Shown: positions 52,785-61,832, numbered from the stretch's first letter. The stretch is 64,000 nucleotides of DNA from Paenibacillus sp. GSMTC-2017 (GCF_016019935.1 NZ_JAECMT010000002.1:124001-188000); one strand, 5' to 3'. Numbers and translations: made by a program. The notes: a model not told the origin generated them from the sequence alone.

Positions 52785-52814
52785 ATATTACTAAATCCAA
52801 TTTGTCCAAGTCAA
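52785..52814 (-). promoter_or_regulatory. Promoter of the MutS2-like leader
   Basis: On the minus strand TTGACT, 18-bp spacer, TAATAT; an alternative TTGGAC-N16-TATAAA overlaps it. It lies just after the end of the BCCT transporter gene, so the leader transcript can start independently of it. Confidence 0.65.
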
Positions 52815-52832
52815 GTCACAATTATTAATTAA

Positions 52833-54365
52833 TTACACATCATGCTGATCAATGAGCTCATCAAGTTTCCTTCTCCGTTTACGTTCACGAACTCGATGTA
52901 ATTTATCCTCTTCCTTCAAACAACGAAGAAGAGCGAAACACATCCCAACAATAATTAAAGCAAATGGCAAAGATGTAATAATGGATGCAGTCTGAAGTCC
53001 CTTTAATCCACCGCTAAGAAGTAATACGACTGCAATCGTAGATTGAAGTACGCCCCACGTTAGCTTTATTGAAGCACTTGGATTCGGATTTCCGTTCTGT
53101 GACAACATGCCTAACACAAAAGTAGCCGAGTCTGCTGAGGTGACAAAAAAGATAATGATAAGAAGCGTTGCAAGTCCTGAAGCAATCATACCAAAGGGTA
53201 AGTGGCCTAACGTCACAAACAATGCAGAAGTCACATCCTTTTGAGCAAGCTCAGCAACTGGAATATGCTTCATTAACTCCATATGAAGTCCCGTTCCGCC
53301 AAATACCGAAAACCATACAAATCCGAGCAAACTAGGAACGATCAGAACACCTGAGACATATTCTTTAATCGTCCGACCTCTAGATACTCTTGCAATAAAT
53401 GTACCTACAAACGGCGCCCATGCAATCCACCATGCCCAATAAAATAATGTCCAGTTGCCAATCCAGTTACTTTCCGAAAAAGGCATCAGACGTAAACTCA
53501 TCTGTACAATGTTCTGAACATACGAACCGATCGTATTTGTTAACGTATCCATCAAAAAAGCAGTTGGACCGACTAGGAATACAAAAATCATGAGCAGAAA
53601 CGCCATAAATAAATTAGTAGTACTTAATATTTTAATTCCTCGATCCAGTCCAGATAGCGTTGAAACCATAAATAAAACAGTTACGCAGGCAATAATCCAC
53701 ATTTGATTAAATGCTGAATTATCAAGTCCAAATATCGCATTCAAGCCGCCATTAATTTGCAAAGCACCTAATCCAAGCGATGTAGCAACCCCAAAAGCAG
53801 TCGCAATAATAGCAAGGATATCAATTCCTTTACCTAAAGGGCCGTTTACTCCTTTTTCACCAATCAATGGGTAAAAGGTCGAGCTGATGAGTCCCTTACG
53901 CCCTTTACGAAATTGATGATAGGCAAGTGCAAGACCTACAATCGTATAAATCGCCCAAGGATGCAATCCCCAATGAAAAAAGGAATAGCGCATCGCTACT
54001 CGCGCAGCTTCTGGTGTGCCGCCAGGTATCCCTTCAGGTGGAGTAAGATAATGGGAAAGCGGCTCTGCAACTCCCCAAAATACTAACCCAATTCCCATTC
54101 CTGTACTAAATAACATAGAAAACCACGCAGTTAATGAATATTCCGGCTCATCATCATCTGTCCCAAGCTTTATCCCGCCATACTTACCAAAGGCCAATAT
54201 AAATGCAAAGATCAGAAAGAAAAACATCGCCATTAAATAAAACCATCCGAATTTTTCAATCGTATAGTCATAGACGATTGTCGATAAATCTGACATTCGC
54301 CCAGGCATTAGAGCTCCCCATGCAACAAATAACAAAATAAAGATCAAGGAAATCCAGAAGACCAT
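52833..54365 (-). CDS. BCCT-family glycine betaine/carnitine/choline transporter (OpuD-like)
   Basis: A sodium-coupled importer of compatible solutes, 510 aa with 12 TM helices. Family marks are GMGIGLVFWGVAEPLSHY (about 89-106), the Trp-rich TM8 core WWIAWAPFVGTFIARVSRGR (about 312-331), and FVTSADSATFVLGML (about 400-414). The charged C-terminal tail (EEDKLHRVRERKRRRKLDE) resembles the osmosensing tail of BetP/OpuD. A role in osmoprotection is likely. RBS AAGGAGGGG is upstream of the ATG. Confidence 0.92.
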   Translation of the reverse strand: MVFWISLIFILLFVAWGALMPGRMSDLSTIVYDYTIEKFGWFYLMAMFFFLIFAFILAFGKYGGIKLGTDDDEPEYSLTAWFSMLFSTGMGIGLVFWGVAEPLSHYLTPPEGIPGGTPEAARVAMRYSFFHWGLHPWAIYTIVGLALAYHQFRKGRKGLISSTFYPLIGEKGVNGPLGKGIDILAIIATAFGVATSLGLGALQINGGLNAIFGLDNSAFNQMWIIACVTVLFMVSTLSGLDRGIKILSTTNLFMAFLLMIFVFLVGPTAFLMDTLTNTIGSYVQNIVQMSLRLMPFSESNWIGNWTLFYWAWWIAWAPFVGTFIARVSRGRTIKEYVSGVLIVPSLLGFVWFSVFGGTGLHMELMKHIPVAELAQKDVTSALFVTLGHLPFGMIASGLATLLIIIFFVTSADSATFVLGMLSQNGNPNPSASIKLTWGVLQSTIAVVLLLSGGLKGLQTASIITSLPFALIIVGMCFALLRCLKEEDKLHRVRERKRRRKLDELIDQHDV

Positions 54366-54441
54366 TGCAGCCCCTCCTTTTTTCCCTTAGCATCTCCATT
54401 TTTAACAATAATATCATCGGTCACATTTTTGAATTATTTTT

Positions 54442-54488
54442 AAAAAAAGAACTGTCCCACATGTAGATATCTCTACAAATGTGACAGT
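54442..54488 (-). terminator. Terminator after the GNAT gene
   Basis: ACTGTCACATTTGTAGA/TCTACATGTGGGACAGT long stem, followed by TCTTTTTTT on the minus strand. Confidence 0.9.
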
Positions 54489-54497
54489 CCTACTCGT

Positions 54498-55172
54498 TTA
54501 TAATGGCAGAAGCTCGATTTGATCCTTTGTTTTCAATCTTTCAATCATTGCTAACCACTCTACTGGCTTGTTTGGCAGGGCAGAATAATACCCTTCTAGA
54601 AAAGTGACGATTAAAGCTGCATCGATGTGTGTAAGTTCCTCGTCTTGTGGTAAGAAACCTAGATCTAGCTCTGACACGGCTTGTCCTTCATGATCCCATG
54701 ATGGATGAACATACTGTAAATCTACTTTTTTGTAACCAATATGAGACAATACTTCTCTTCTAACAAAAGGGTTCATAGGAGATACTCCTCCAAACTCATG
54801 CTCTGCAGTACGATATGGATCATAGATCTCGGCGAACATACCAATTGGAGTTGTACCTGACTCAATTGCTAACCGTTGCAAATCCTTCTCACGATTTCTC
54901 ATTAGGAATCGACCTACTCCTAATGACGGTTTACCAATTATCGTAAAATCAGTCATCGCTACTTTTAGCTCAGGGTAATAACGATATTCGGTAGAACCAA
55001 CTACTTCATCTCCAAGTATTGCAACATAAACATGAATACTAGCATCTAGAAGCGGCTCTCTCCACAACTCGTAAGCCAATACTTCTTCCGGTGGAAAAAT
55101 AGTCCCAAGCAGTTCATGTAAAGGTTTAAAGTATGTATCTTCAATCGAAGTTATTCGATGGTACGTTAACAT
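54498..55172 (-). CDS. GNAT-like acetyltransferase
   Basis: A 224-aa protein with a GNAT-like pattern: IHVYVAILGDEVVGSTEYRY (about 45-64), a strand pair, then SLGVGRFLMRNREKDLQRLA (about 80-99), where the acetyl-CoA loop would lie, though the classic Q/RxxGxG/A is degenerate (GVGRFLM). The C-terminal region (about 160-224) has no clear homologue. ATG 55172 is preferred; an in-frame GTG at 55184 is also possible. It follows another GNAT gene and a nitrilase gene, probably in one operon. Confidence 0.75.
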   Translation of the reverse strand: MLTYHRITSIEDTYFKPLHELLGTIFPPEEVLAYELWREPLLDASIHVYVAILGDEVVGSTEYRYYPELKVAMTDFTIIGKPSLGVGRFLMRNREKDLQRLAIESGTTPIGMFAEIYDPYRTAEHEFGGVSPMNPFVRREVLSHIGYKKVDLQYVHPSWDHEGQAVSELDLGFLPQDEELTHIDAALIVTFLEGYYSALPNKPVEWLAMIERLKTKDQIELLPL

Positions 55173-55200
55173 GATGTGCAACACTCCACTCCATTAAAGT

Positions 55201-55860
55201 TTAAACAAAAGGATTTCGCCATTCCATTGCGACTGCATAATTTAGCGATTGTTCGTCATCAAGGTAATCAGGTACGATAGCAACAGGTACACGTCCACAG
55301 CGTAGCATGAACGAAATTACCGGATCATTCCATTCCCCCGCCATTACTTTCTCCAAATACTTCTCAGGAGTTGCCTCAACTGCTTTCGCACTGTAGCCAG
55401 GCATTCGACCTCCACCTAAAAGACGTTGCAATCTTAAATGAACAACTGTCTCATACATCGATTGCATGAGCCATTTGCCTACTCCAGTTTTACGATAGTT
55501 GGGAGCGACACAGAGATCCACAACATAAAGGGTGTCTCCATTTATATTATGATTGCGAATATATCCTTCATCCGAAATAGCACTCCATTGATGCGAATAA
55601 ACATAATCTTCCATCTTCACTATTAATCCAGTCATAGAGCCGACGACGGTACCATCAACCACAGCACAAAGCGCACCATCAGGAAATCTTGTAATATGCT
55701 CGTTAAGTTGTTCCCTATTCCAATGCAATTCTACTGGATAGGGTGGTGGAAAACTAACCCTCTGTACCTCAATTAATGCGTCTATATCATGAATCGAATA
55801 ATTGCGAATAGTGGTATGAACTGGCACACCATCTTTTAACAAATATAGTTGTTTATTCAC
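55201..55860 (-). CDS. GNAT acetyltransferase
   Basis: A 219-aa acetyltransferase. The acetyl-CoA motif is VDLCVAPNYRKTGVGKWLMQ (about 113-132), preceded by the usual beta-bulge VVDGTVVGSMTG. GGGRMPGYSAKAVEATPEKY (about 148-167) matches the N-terminal GNAT half of B. subtilis YhcX, in which this domain is fused to a carbon-nitrogen hydrolase. Here the two halves are separate genes overlapping by 8 bp. The substrate is unknown. Confidence 0.88.
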   Translation of the reverse strand: MNKQLYLLKDGVPVHTTIRNYSIHDIDALIEVQRVSFPPPYPVELHWNREQLNEHITRFPDGALCAVVDGTVVGSMTGLIVKMEDYVYSHQWSAISDEGYIRNHNINGDTLYVVDLCVAPNYRKTGVGKWLMQSMYETVVHLRLQRLLGGGRMPGYSAKAVEATPEKYLEKVMAGEWNDPVISFMLRCGRVPVAIVPDYLDDEQSLNYAVAMEWRNPFV

Positions 55861-56722
55861 TTTCCACCCAGCTCGGATATAGATCAGTACGGCGATCTCG
55901 CCAAGTCATTACTGAACCATTCCGCCTTACTTCTTCTAATAAGCTAATATCCAAGTCTCCTACAACAAGCATATCGTCATTAATGACGCCTTCTGCAATG
56001 ATTCCAGCTGGGGGAAATGGGATATCGTTTGGTGCAAGGATCGCTGCCTGTCCAAAGTTCGCTCTCATGAAATCTACTTTACGTAGTGCTCCAACAGTAC
56101 CGGTAACGACTACGTATATTTGATTTTCAATCGTTCTTGCATGACAACAATAACGAACACGATAGAAGCCGTGCCTATCATCCGTACAGGATGGGCAGAA
56201 AATAACATCTGCCCCCTTCGCCCTTGCTATTCGTACGATTTCTGGAAACTCAATATCATAACAAGTAAGCATAGCGACTTTCCCATATTCAGTATCGAAT
56301 ACTTCGACACCATTTCCTGCAGACATATTCCACTCTGTAACTTCAGTTGGGGTAAGATGAATTTTATGCTGAACGTCAACATGTCCGTTTGGGTGGAACA
56401 AATGAGCCGCATTTCTTCTTTTCCCATCTTCCATTTCTACAACATGTGTACCACCCACGATATACATGTTATATGCTTTCGCTAGTGTGATGAATAGTTC
56501 TATATATGCCTCTGTAAAACTCGGTAATTTATCAATTGTAAGTGCTTCGCCGTTCTCATCGCCAATAGAAAGCAGCTGAGTGGTTAAGAACTCTGGAAAC
56601 AATACGAATTGAACACCGTACTCTGAAGCGTTACGAACATAATGAGTTACTTGTGCTTCAAATTGTTGAAAGGACTCAATATCGGCCAGTTTGTACTGAA
56701 CCGCAGCTGCACGAAATTTCAT
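55853..56722 (-). CDS. Carbon-nitrogen hydrolase (nitrilase superfamily)
   Basis: A 289-aa amidase-type enzyme. The catalytic triad is Glu in LFPEFLTTQ (near 43), Lys in KIHLTPTE (near 122), and Cys in LTCYDIEFPEIVRIA (near 160). Together with the next GNAT gene it corresponds to the C-terminal half of B. subtilis YhcX. I chose ATG 56722 because GGGGGAA lies 9 bases upstream. It probably hydrolyses an amide linked to a small amine; the exact substrate is unknown. The gene is in an operon of three with the GNATs. Confidence 0.9.
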   Translation of the reverse strand: MKFRAAAVQYKLADIESFQQFEAQVTHYVRNASEYGVQFVLFPEFLTTQLLSIGDENGEALTIDKLPSFTEAYIELFITLAKAYNMYIVGGTHVVEMEDGKRRNAAHLFHPNGHVDVQHKIHLTPTEVTEWNMSAGNGVEVFDTEYGKVAMLTCYDIEFPEIVRIARAKGADVIFCPSCTDDRHGFYRVRYCCHARTIENQIYVVVTGTVGALRKVDFMRANFGQAAILAPNDIPFPPAGIIAEGVINDDMLVVGDLDISLLEEVRRNGSVMTWRDRRTDLYPSWVESE

Positions 56723-56770
56723 AAGAAGACATTCCCCCATGTCAAAATAAACATTCCATCGTATTGATCT

Positions 56771-58126
56771 TTATTTGCGTTGCTTGAATTGTAATGTAAT
56801 CGTTGTTCCAAGATCAGGAAGACTAAATACATCAATTTTACCTTCATGCAAATCAACGATTCGTTTGGCGATAGAAAGACCAAGACCAACTCCACCAGTC
56901 GAACGGCTTCTGGCTCCATCTACACGATAGAAACGTTCGAACAGATGTGGAATCTCTTTTTCTGGGATACCCATACCTTTATCTTTAACTTCTATTTTAA
57001 CAATGTTCTTCATCAGTGTAATTGATATATCAATTGGTTCTTTAGAATATTTGATCGCATTATCAAGTAAAATGACTAGCAACTGACGAACTTTGTCTTT
57101 GTCACCCATCATTCGAACAACTTTGGTAAGAGCTTTTACACGAATTGGGCGTTGGAAAGTTGTCTGCAACATCATAGCTAGTTCATCAACAACTTGTACA
57201 ACATCAAACATCTCCAGTTTCAACCAATCTTCTTGCTCGGCCTCTGCTAGCATAAGCATCGATTTGGTTAAGTTCTGTAGTCGAATTGATTCCTTAGCAA
57301 TTGCTTCTATCGCTTCGTCCCGCACACTTTCATCGTCTCTACCCCAACGTTTTAGCATCCCTGCATAACTGCTTATTACCGTTAACGGTGTTTTTAATTC
57401 ATGTGATGCGTCTGCGACGAATTGCTTTTGCTTGGCAAATGTTCGATCTAGTCTCTCAATCATCTGGTTAAAAGCGCGCAGGAGTTGTTGCAATTCTGCC
57501 GACTCTTCACGATTAGTCATTTCGATCTGGCGCAGTTTACCACTCCGATCGATTTCTCTCATCGTATTAACCATCTGTTGAATTGGAGCCGTTAACCTCG
57601 AAGTGAACCAATAGGTTCCGAAAATCGCAAATAAGATCGCACCGCCGCTAGTTACACTAAGGGCAGCAACAAGCACCTGCAAATAATTGTCAAGTTCATC
57701 CAAAATCCGATGAATCTCAAGCATTGCAACCACTTTGCCATCTTCATAAAGTGGCACGCGCATAAATAAGATGCGCTCGCCACCTTTTGTAATCATATCG
57801 GTTTGGTGATAAGGTTCAAATTGTGCTGGTATTTCAAGCAGCACAGGATTAGATCCTGTTATAATCCAAACACGATTATTAGGCCCAATGATACGTATCA
57901 TTTCATTTACATTCGAATATTCCGTCAACAATTCAGGATCATTAAGTCCTCTACCACTTTGTATTCGCGGATTTTCGAGCATGAGATTGACTTTGGTCGT
58001 AATAACCTCTTCTTCAGTCTCAGTCGTAATTTTGATGACATAGAAATAAACAAATATATTAAAAAAGATCAATATTAATATAAGCCAAAAAATAGTGAAA
58101 AGCGTAAATCGTTTACGCAGCGTCAT
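56771..58126 (-). CDS. Sensor histidine kinase with HAMP domain
   Basis: A 451-aa membrane kinase. TM1 is at about 10-32, an extracytoplasmic sensor loop at 33-148, TM2 at about 150-172, a HAMP at about 172-225, and the H-box SHELKTPL (His242). The N-box (LLDNAIKYS), G1 (DKGMGIP) and G2 (GVGLGLSIAK) are intact. It overlaps the response regulator gene by 4 bp. The external domain (WIITGSNPVLLEIP) is not a known sensor fold. It resembles ArlS/CssS-type kinases; the signal is unknown. Confidence 0.92.
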   Translation of the reverse strand: MTLRKRFTLFTIFWLILILIFFNIFVYFYVIKITTETEEEVITTKVNLMLENPRIQSGRGLNDPELLTEYSNVNEMIRIIGPNNRVWIITGSNPVLLEIPAQFEPYHQTDMITKGGERILFMRVPLYEDGKVVAMLEIHRILDELDNYLQVLVAALSVTSGGAILFAIFGTYWFTSRLTAPIQQMVNTMREIDRSGKLRQIEMTNREESAELQQLLRAFNQMIERLDRTFAKQKQFVADASHELKTPLTVISSYAGMLKRWGRDDESVRDEAIEAIAKESIRLQNLTKSMLMLAEAEQEDWLKLEMFDVVQVVDELAMMLQTTFQRPIRVKALTKVVRMMGDKDKVRQLLVILLDNAIKYSKEPIDISITLMKNIVKIEVKDKGMGIPEKEIPHLFERFYRVDGARSRSTGGVGLGLSIAKRIVDLHEGKIDVFSLPDLGTTITLQFKQRK

Positions 58127-58821
58127 GCATCTGGCTCCTTTATCATGTAGCCTACGCCGCGAACCGTATGAATCAATTTATGGCGATAGCCTTTGTCCAG
58201 CTTCTGGCGAAGATATCGAATATACACATCGACTAAATTTGTTTCGCCGATAAAGTCGTAACCCCATACTTCCGACAATATATCTTCACGTGACTTCTCT
58301 TCATTACGACTTTCAACTAAATAAACTAACAACTCAAATTCACGAGGAGTCAGCTCTATCAATACATCTTTTCGGTACACTTTACGTGAGCGAAGCTCAA
58401 TCGTCAGGTCACCGAGCTTAATCATATCAGACCCTTCAGACTCTTTAGGATACTGTTGGAAAATGCGTAGTATATTCCGTACTCTTGCGAGTAATTCCTC
58501 CATTGCAAATGGCTTCGTAATATAATCATTAGCACCATGCTCAAAGCCGCTTACTTTATCAGGAACGGTGTCTCTCGCCGTCAACAGTATAATAGGAACT
58601 GGATTCCCTGCTTGTCTAATTAATCGAAGTACCTCAATACCACTCATCTCTGGAAGCATGACATCTAGTAATACTAACTGCCATTCTCCTGTTGATGCCA
58701 TCTCATAGCCTTTGCGACCATCTGTAGCTATTCCTACAACATAGCCTTCATGCTCTAATTCGAGCTGCAAAATGCGGGCGATTCCCGCTTCATCCTCTAC
58801 GACAAGAACTCGTTCGTTCAT
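58123..58821 (-). CDS. OmpR-family response regulator
   Basis: A 232-aa DNA-binding regulator, partner of the kinase that follows. Receiver: acidic pocket VEDE near residues 8-11, Asp53 in LLDVMLPEMSG, Lys in ITKPF near 104. The C-terminal winged helix ends THTVRGVGYMI-like (IHTVRGVGYMIKE). I chose ATG 58821 because AGGTGA lies 8 bases upstream; the frame runs to 58893. Its target genes are unknown. The two genes form an operon ending at 56771. Confidence 0.93.
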   Translation of the reverse strand: MNERVLVVEDEAGIARILQLELEHEGYVVGIATDGRKGYEMASTGEWQLVLLDVMLPEMSGIEVLRLIRQAGNPVPIILLTARDTVPDKVSGFEHGANDYITKPFAMEELLARVRNILRIFQQYPKESEGSDMIKLGDLTIELRSRKVYRKDVLIELTPREFELLVYLVESRNEEKSREDILSEVWGYDFIGETNLVDVYIRYLRQKLDKGYRHKLIHTVRGVGYMIKEPDA

Positions 58822-58962
58822 GACTTCGGTCACCTTCCTTCTTAGCCCAATAATACATTCATCATAATGAAGGTAGGGTCGAAATGCAAGCAAGCCGTCT
58901 CTCGAAAAGAGTGAAGTGGGCTATTTTAAACACTCATTTTTCTCATAGTAGCGAATTTTTTC

Positions 58963-60579
58963 TTATTGGTTTGAACAGATATTATGTGTAATCAATTCGA
59001 AAACGGGCAGCAATGCTCGACTTAATCGATAATCCAAAACGGTATTATCAGTTACCCACTTGCTACTCCATAATGCATTAAGCATTGCATCTTGAGGAAG
59101 TAGAGGTACGGCCGCAATTGGTCTATCTGGGAAAAGCGATAGCCACTCTCTTCGACCACTGAATCGTACATCTTTATTAGCGATCCAGTGAAGTTCTCCT
59201 CCACTAATTCTCAGCTCTTCTTGTAATTTTTTTAATTGCTGAAGCTGGCTTACTTGCCACCTAGAAATAAATGGATCGGCGATTACGACAACATGTTTTG
59301 ATTCTTTCAGCCATTGCATTGCATTTGTATCCATCCATTGACTGGAAAAATCGATAATATTAATAGCGCTTCCATGTTGCTGTAACTTTTGCTCAAATAA
59401 CTGTTTATCTTGTTGTCTATCTGACAAGCTATGTGAATTAATTGTTAACCAATTAATACAATTTCTTGCTTCTTTACGTCGAATAAATCGTTCTGTAAAA
59501 CTTGTAATCCCTTCTTCCTCGGATGCCTCACGTTTCGATTTTGAAGGCAAAATCTCTAGCCATTCAGGTGGAACATTATAATATTCCGCTGCAGTAACGC
59601 TAAACCCTTTGCGTCCAAGCATTAACGCTAAAGTAATGGACAACATCGTTGCACCTGCGCCAGGAGATAACGATATTACACTTACAAGCGGCGATTTAGT
59701 TTGGCTCGTGTACGTATTCCAGCTTCTAGGTTCCTCCGTTAGAGGAGCTTGTGTAGAAAACGCTCGTAGTTCTAGTTCGACTTCCCTCATACTTTGATAA
59801 CGATGCTCTGGCAGTTGCTGTACCATTCGATCAAGAACAGCACGAAACGAAGCAGGAATTTGGTGCGGCAATTGATTTATAGCGGGTGATTTCCCTATCA
59901 AAGTCTGATGTTGTGGAACGACAGTGCCATTTGATGCTATGTAATAGAGCAATGCTCCTAGTCCATAAATGTCCGTTCTAACATCACTTTGTTTGCCTTG
60001 CTGTTGTTCTGGTGCCGCAAATCCTTTTGTTCCTAACTTCATAGTATCGTTAAGTTGTCCTTCTTTATAACGACGAGATATTCCAAAATCGATAAGCTTA
60101 ACGTGACCTTTGCGGTCAATCATTACGTTCGAAGGCTTTAAATCTCTATGAATAATGGCCGATGGCAGTGAATGCAAATAATTTAATGCTGAGCATAGCC
60201 CTAAACCAATATGAATCAATTCTGGAAACGTAAATCCACCAAAAGTTCGAGACATCATTGCTGCAATCGTATCTCCTTCGATATAATCCATCACTAACAT
60301 CTCTATGCCAGTTTCAGAATCAGGAGGAAAATAATCTGTAATTAATGGTAAATACGGGTTCCTTAATCTCATCAACGTATTTGCTTCCTCAGAAAAAACT
60401 CCTTTACCTTCTTTCGTTACGGTTACTTTCATTGCTCGGAGCATACCATCTAATCTCAAATCCTCCACAGCATAAACAATACCCATACCGCCTTGACCTA
60501 AAATACGTAATATACGATATCGTCCTCCGACGAGTTTACCCTTCTCTAAATATGGCAACTTTACACCGATTCCATCCAC
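58963..60579 (-). CDS. Ser/Thr protein kinase fused to a MinD/ParA-like domain
   Basis: A 538-aa cytosolic protein with no TM. The kinase domain (about 20-270) has the G-loop GQGGMG (28-33), Lys51, catalytic loop HRDLKPSN (Asp146), DFG (164-166) and FAAPEQQ as the activation-loop end, all intact. A linker follows. Residues about 298-530 resemble the CpaE/MinD P-loop ATPases: VSVISLSPGAGATMLSITLA holds a variant of the deviant Walker A, SPGAGATML, without the signature Lys. Start GTG 60579 has GGAGG 9 bases upstream. A strong terminator lies just before the gene. A scaffold role for the second domain is likely, since its P-loop lysine is missing. Confidence 0.88.
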   Translation of the reverse strand: MDGIGVKLPYLEKGKLVGGRYRILRILGQGGMGIVYAVEDLRLDGMLRAMKVTVTKEGKGVFSEEANTLMRLRNPYLPLITDYFPPDSETGIEMLVMDYIEGDTIAAMMSRTFGGFTFPELIHIGLGLCSALNYLHSLPSAIIHRDLKPSNVMIDRKGHVKLIDFGISRRYKEGQLNDTMKLGTKGFAAPEQQQGKQSDVRTDIYGLGALLYYIASNGTVVPQHQTLIGKSPAINQLPHQIPASFRAVLDRMVQQLPEHRYQSMREVELELRAFSTQAPLTEEPRSWNTYTSQTKSPLVSVISLSPGAGATMLSITLALMLGRKGFSVTAAEYYNVPPEWLEILPSKSKREASEEEGITSFTERFIRRKEARNCINWLTINSHSLSDRQQDKQLFEQKLQQHGSAINIIDFSSQWMDTNAMQWLKESKHVVVIADPFISRWQVSQLQQLKKLQEELRISGGELHWIANKDVRFSGRREWLSLFPDRPIAAVPLLPQDAMLNALWSSKWVTDNTVLDYRLSRALLPVFELITHNICSNQ

Positions 60580-60598
60580 TTCTATATTCCTCCAATCG

Positions 60599-60654
60599 AA
60601 AAAAAAAGCACCCCGACAACGCCTGTGTTTAACAGACGTAAATCGGGATGCTTT
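60599..60654 (-). terminator. Terminator directly before the Ser/Thr kinase gene
   Basis: AGCATCCCGA pairs with TCGGGGTGCT through an inner stem-loop, followed by nine T. It ends 8 bp before the kinase gene's GGAGG, so there is no room for a promoter in between. Confidence 0.9.
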
Positions 60655-60682
60655 CCCTACGAAATATGGTTATCTAAAGGCT

Positions 60683-60712
60683 ATTGTAGCATATGCCTTT
60701 GACTTCGTTCAA
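60683..60712 (-). promoter_or_regulatory. Promoter upstream of the pre-kinase terminator
   Basis: On the minus strand TTGAAC, 18-bp spacer, TACAAT. Its transcript would begin near 60676 and run straight into the terminator hairpin. Confidence 0.55.
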
Positions 60713-60755
60713 TTATTATAAAGACGACTAAAAACCCATTCTCTCATAACCTAGA

Positions 60756-61775
60756 CTATTGTTTCTTTTGTAAAAACAATGTGATTTCCTCGCGGTTATG
60801 AAATAACTGCTTTGCTTTGAGTATTGTAAAAGCAGTCCCTAGACGCTCTTGTACTTCTCGAATCGTTTGCAAAGGCTTGCGGTGCATAAGCTTGATCGTA
60901 ATGATTGCTGTTGCATATGGTTTTAGCGCTCCTTGCAAGTCCAATATAAGTCTACTCATTAGCATAGGACTCCAACTCATATCGCAAACGAGTAGATCAT
61001 AAGTATTAGCAACCAATTTCACATCGGCAGCATTTCTCTTATGATGTGTTAGTGCATGATGATGCAAAAGTGAAGGATGCATGTCAGCAGGATCGATAGC
61101 CGTTACTCGAAGCCCACGATCAAGAAGCAGTGAAGTCCAACCACCAGGTGCAGCTCCAACGTCTAATGCTTGCTTAAAGTCTGCATAGTTCAATCCAAAT
61201 GCCCGTTCAGCTTCCAAAAGCTTGAACTTAGCTCTAGAGACTTGTCCATCTTCACGCTGGAAACGAACCGCCCCACCAGGCCAATCTGACAACATATCCC
61301 CAGGGCTTGCAAAACCGACATACAATTGTGTCTCCGCAGCATAAATCGAAATAATGATTTCTGGTTGTTGTACAACTGGTTCTGCATCAAGTTCCTCAAG
61401 AACTGCATCCAGTAGTGCCTTAGTATCCGATGCGGAATAATGGAAAGTTGTTTTTGAGCTTCTACGAATATGAACGGCTGTACGCTTGTCCACAAAAGTT
61501 AGCCTTGCGTGACGTATCATCTCCGACAATCCTTCGAGATCAATTGCACTTCCGCTAATTTCGATTACTCTGTCAACAGGTTGGATGTGCCGTAGAAATA
61601 TCGGCTCTTTGCTATGAATAGCTTCAAGCGTCTCGGCTCTTTCCTGCTCACAACTCATAAGGAATACTTCACCTGCTGCTAGCTGAACAAAACTTGCTCC
61701 AGGCAAAAGTCTACGCAACTCCTCAATTGCATATGGTGCATAACTCTGATTTGCTGTTCCGATCCATTGACTCAC
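60756..61775 (-). CDS. RlmM-like SAM-dependent RNA methyltransferase
   Basis: A 339-aa enzyme. The C-terminal Rossmann domain of the FtsJ/RrmJ type (about 190-335) has LDVGAAPGGWTSLLLDRG (about 205-222), the SAM-binding loop, then AIDPADMHPSL, LVCDMSWSP and IITIKLMHRKPLQ with the catalytic Lys. The N-terminal part resembles a THUMP-type RNA-binding region (KTTFHYSASDTKALLD), as in E. coli RlmM. The likely product is 2'-O-methylated rRNA. It is the first gene on the minus strand after the receiver-like gene, with an independent start. Confidence 0.85.
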   Translation of the reverse strand: MSQWIGTANQSYAPYAIEELRRLLPGASFVQLAAGEVFLMSCEQERAETLEAIHSKEPIFLRHIQPVDRVIEISGSAIDLEGLSEMIRHARLTFVDKRTAVHIRRSSKTTFHYSASDTKALLDAVLEELDAEPVVQQPEIIISIYAAETQLYVGFASPGDMLSDWPGGAVRFQREDGQVSRAKFKLLEAERAFGLNYADFKQALDVGAAPGGWTSLLLDRGLRVTAIDPADMHPSLLHHHALTHHKRNAADVKLVANTYDLLVCDMSWSPMLMSRLILDLQGALKPYATAIITIKLMHRKPLQTIREVQERLGTAFTILKAKQLFHNREEITLFLQKKQ

Positions 61776-61832
61776 GATAAGTTATGCCTCTTTCATTATG
61801 AAGTAGAATAATCCTTTTTGTATCCTAATTAA

